The notes below the pieces were generated by a model. The model was given only the letters and a program-made list of their open reading frames with translations, searched no databases and was not told where the DNA came from. A stretch of 5,888 nucleotides of DNA from Planctomycetota bacterium (GTDB taxonomy: Bacteria > Planctomycetota > Phycisphaerae > FEN-1346 > JAACEH01), in the NCBI GenBank assembly GCA_016935955.1, contig JAFGPY010000249.1, positions 1 through 5,888 of the forward strand, in the 5' to 3' direction. Of the stretch, positions 3,951-5,888 are shown piece after piece (positions within the stretch are counted from its first letter, which is position 1; each line of letters starts with the position of its first letter). A program made the translations under genes and the position numbers.

Positions 3951-5888
3951 ATGTGCCAGGGAGGTGCCATGTCGGACCGAAACCCATTGCCGCCGGATGT
4001 TGTTGTGTTGCAGAACGAGACGCTACGATTGGTATTTGATCGTCGCAACGGAGCCCTGATCGGCGTGCGAGCCCTGGCCAGCGGCTGGGATATCCTCGAC
4101 CGTCCGCAACTTGGCCTGTCGTTTCAGTTGCTGGTGCCCACACGTCCCATGACCGACTGGCACGCCGAAGGCCGCCGCAATAACCCGGTCTTCGGCGTCG
4201 AGCAGAAGCTGACCTCGTTGGCCGCATCCGCGGACGGCCGCTCGGCTGTCTTCGTATGGGACGGCGTGATCAGCCGGCACGCCGGGCCGCTGCCGATCAA
4301 GGTCACGGTCGAAGTGACCCTCGACGATCTTCAGGCTGTCTGGACGACCACCATCGAGAACCGCTCGGACTTCCCCGTGGAGAACGTCTACTCGCCGTAC
4401 CTGGGCGACCTGCGACCACCTCCGGGCGCCGAGAGCTTCAAGACGTTCACCTTTCACTACTCCGATCCGATAGAGACCAGCCTCTGGCCGACGTTCGACA
4501 ACACGCGCGGCTACTTCGGCAACGACCTGCCGATCCAGCCGATCTCGTGGACGCCGCACATGCCGTTCTGCCTGCTCAGGAGCGACGACCAGGGTCTCTA
4601 TGTCGGCGTCGGATCCAGCGAGGTGGAACTGGTGAGCTTCGTTGCTGAGTTGACACCCGGGTACGACAGCGCGATGGAATCGCATGTGCCGGATACCGAG
4701 CAGATTGCCGGCAAGCCCGTGGCCACGCGTTTTGCCGCCATACATGTGCCGCACGTCATGCCCGGTGAGTCGCGGCGACTGGTGCCGATTGTCCTGCAGC
4801 CGTTTCGCGGATCGTGGCACGCCGGGGCCGACATCTATCGCCGCTGGCGACGCACATGGATGAAGGTGGCCCGACCGCCGCAATGGGCCGCCGAGCCGCA
4901 CGCTTGGCTGCAGCTCCACATCAATTCGCCCGAGGACGAACTGCGAATGCGCTTCACCGACCTGGTCGAAGTCGGTCGCCAGTGCGCGCGCCACGGCATC
5001 AAGGCCATTCAGCTTGTCGGCTGGAACGACGGCGGCCAGGACCAGGGCAACCCGTCACACGACCCCGACCTGCGGCTGGGCACATTCGACGAACTGCGGC
5101 AAGCCATCGAGGAGATTCACAGTCTGGGCGTCCGCGTGGTCCTGTTCGCCAAGTTCACTTGGGCCGACCGCGGCACCGAGGCCTACCGCACCACCTACCG
5201 GCACATGGCCATCAAGGATCCCTACGGCGACCCCTACGTCTACAGCGGCTACCAGTACCAGACGATGACCCAGTTTCTCAACATCAACACGAAGCGGCTG
5301 GTGCCGATGTGCTTTCTGGACGAGCGGTACGTGGATGTCTGCCGCGAGGAGTTCGACAAGCTGGTCCGCCTCGGCGCCGCGGGCATGCTCTACGATGAGT
5401 CGCAGCACCACATGCCGGCGTTCCAGTGTTTCGCCACCGACCATGGGCACCGCTACGGGGCCCACGTCTACGCCAGGGACCGCGAGTTCGTCCGCGAGTT
5501 GCAGAAGCGTGCCCCGGTCGACTTCCTCGTCGCCGGCGAGGCCTGCTACGACTGGGAGTTCGAGGCCTACCAGCTCTCGTACTTCCGCACCTGGAACGCG
5601 CGGCACGTGCCTCTGTGGCGCTACCTGCTGCCCGAGGCCCAGATCATGACCGCCGTCTGTGGTTTCAACGACCGCAACATGATCAACCAGTGCCTGCTTT
5701 ATCGCTATGTGATGAGCTACGAGCCGTTCAACTTCAAGGGCCTGCCGGACGATTTCCCCCAGACGATCGAGTACGGCAAACGGATGGATACCCTGCGGAC
5801 GGAGCTTCGCGACTGGTTCTGGGACGGCGAGTTCCGCGACACGCTGGGGGCTTCGGTGGCGGTTAATGGGCGGCCGCATCATCCCTAC
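3951..5888 (+). CDS. Glycoside-hydrolase-like protein (DUF6259-like), 3' end outside window
   Basis: The frame is open for 646 codons and leaves the window without a stop. No signal peptide or membrane segment is visible, so the protein is probably cytoplasmic. Residues about 18-300 look beta-rich and resemble the sandwich domain in front of many glycosidase barrels. From about 318 a TIM-barrel-like part has alternating hydrophobic strands and acidic motifs: LVGWNDGGQD (D360), VVLFAKFTWAD (397-406), LYDESQHH (D482, E483) and AGEACYDWEFE (E530, D534). A conserved block FNDRNMINQCL follows near 570-580. I recall such blocks from DUF6259 proteins of planctomycetes and similar degraders, which have no assigned substrate. 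D482, E483 and E530 are candidate catalytic acids by position on strand ends. ATG 3951 is chosen for GAGGGGAG 8 nt upstream; ATG 3969 is an in-frame alternative. It is divergent from rpsB and functionally unrelated. The enzyme activity is inferred. Confidence 0.75.
   Translation, partial: MCQGGAMSDRNPLPPDVVVLQNETLRLVFDRRNGALIGVRALASGWDILDRPQLGLSFQLLVPTRPMTDWHAEGRRNNPVFGVEQKLTSLAASADGRSAVFVWDGVISRHAGPLPIKVTVEVTLDDLQAVWTTTIENRSDFPVENVYSPYLGDLRPPPGAESFKTFTFHYSDPIETSLWPTFDNTRGYFGNDLPIQPISWTPHMPFCLLRSDDQGLYVGVGSSEVELVSFVAELTPGYDSAMESHVPDTEQIAGKPVATRFAAIHVPHVMPGESRRLVPIVLQPFRGSWHAGADIYRRWRRTWMKVARPPQWAAEPHAWLQLHINSPEDELRMRFTDLVEVGRQCARHGIKAIQLVGWNDGGQDQGNPSHDPDLRLGTFDELRQAIEEIHSLGVRVVLFAKFTWADRGTEAYRTTYRHMAIKDPYGDPYVYSGYQYQTMTQFLNINTKRLVPMCFLDERYVDVCREEFDKLVRLGAAGMLYDESQHHMPAFQCFATDHGHRYGAHVYARDREFVRELQKRAPVDFLVAGEACYDWEFEAYQLSYFRTWNARHVPLWRYLLPEAQIMTAVCGFNDRNMINQCLLYRYVMSYEPFNFKGLPDDFPQTIEYGKRMDTLRTELRDWFWDGEFRDTLGASVAVNGRPHHPY

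Noticed and set aside
4023..4994. A 323-codon open frame on the minus strand
   Set aside because: It is the antisense shadow of the glycosidase-like gene, whose plus-strand translation is clearly protein-like. The minus frame has no ribosome site or recognisable motif.
5055..5882. A 275-codon open frame on the minus strand
   Set aside because: It is antisense to the barrel domain of the plus-strand gene. Its composition (Val/His/Leu/Arg-rich) is typical of a codon-complement shadow.

Overview
This window looks like a piece of a GC-rich bacterial chromosome. It carries a translation gene block on the minus strand (rpsB, tsf, pyrH, frr, then tRNA-Lys) and one divergent plus-strand gene for a glycoside-hydrolase-like protein that runs off the right edge. 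Planctomycetota (Phycisphaerae-like), or a neighbouring group of polysaccharide-degrading bacteria, is my best guess. It rests on the glycosidase-like protein, whose conserved blocks I associate with DUF6259, and on the long low-complexity tail of ribosomal protein S2. It is an inference without a database search.

Layout, read in the direction of minus-strand transcription (right to left). A near-consensus promoter (TTGACA, 17 bp, TATTAT; 3814-3842) drives a leader of about 135 nt with small hairpins, then rpsB from a TTG start at 3672, then tsf. A 13-bp hairpin at 1799-1829 follows tsf. A second promoter (1698-1725) drives a structured leader and the tightly packed pair pyrH-frr (16 nt apart). 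After frr there is an intergenic stretch of about 215 nt with a third promoter (TTGAAA, 17 bp, TATAAT; 141-169) for tRNA-Lys(UUU), whose last few bases lie outside the left edge. The order rpsB-tsf-pyrH-frr is classic and widely conserved. Here the internal terminator and promoter suggest at least two transcripts, rpsB-tsf and pyrH-frr.

The products of the minus-strand block serve protein synthesis: S2 (30S subunit), EF-Ts (recycling of EF-Tu), RRF (recycling of ribosomes after termination) and tRNA-Lys (charging and decoding). UMP kinase, which feeds pyrimidine nucleotide synthesis, is co-located by tradition. The plus-strand gene has its own start signals, has no visible link to translation, and is probably an independent catabolic gene.

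I found no CRISPR array, mobile element, toxin-antitoxin pair or defence system, and no convincing undescribed system. The points most worth a second look are the RGG-rich and acidic C-terminal extension of S2, the uncharacterised glycosidase-like gene with two tandem in-frame starts, and the inverted repeats in the pyrH leader and in the divergent promoter region.
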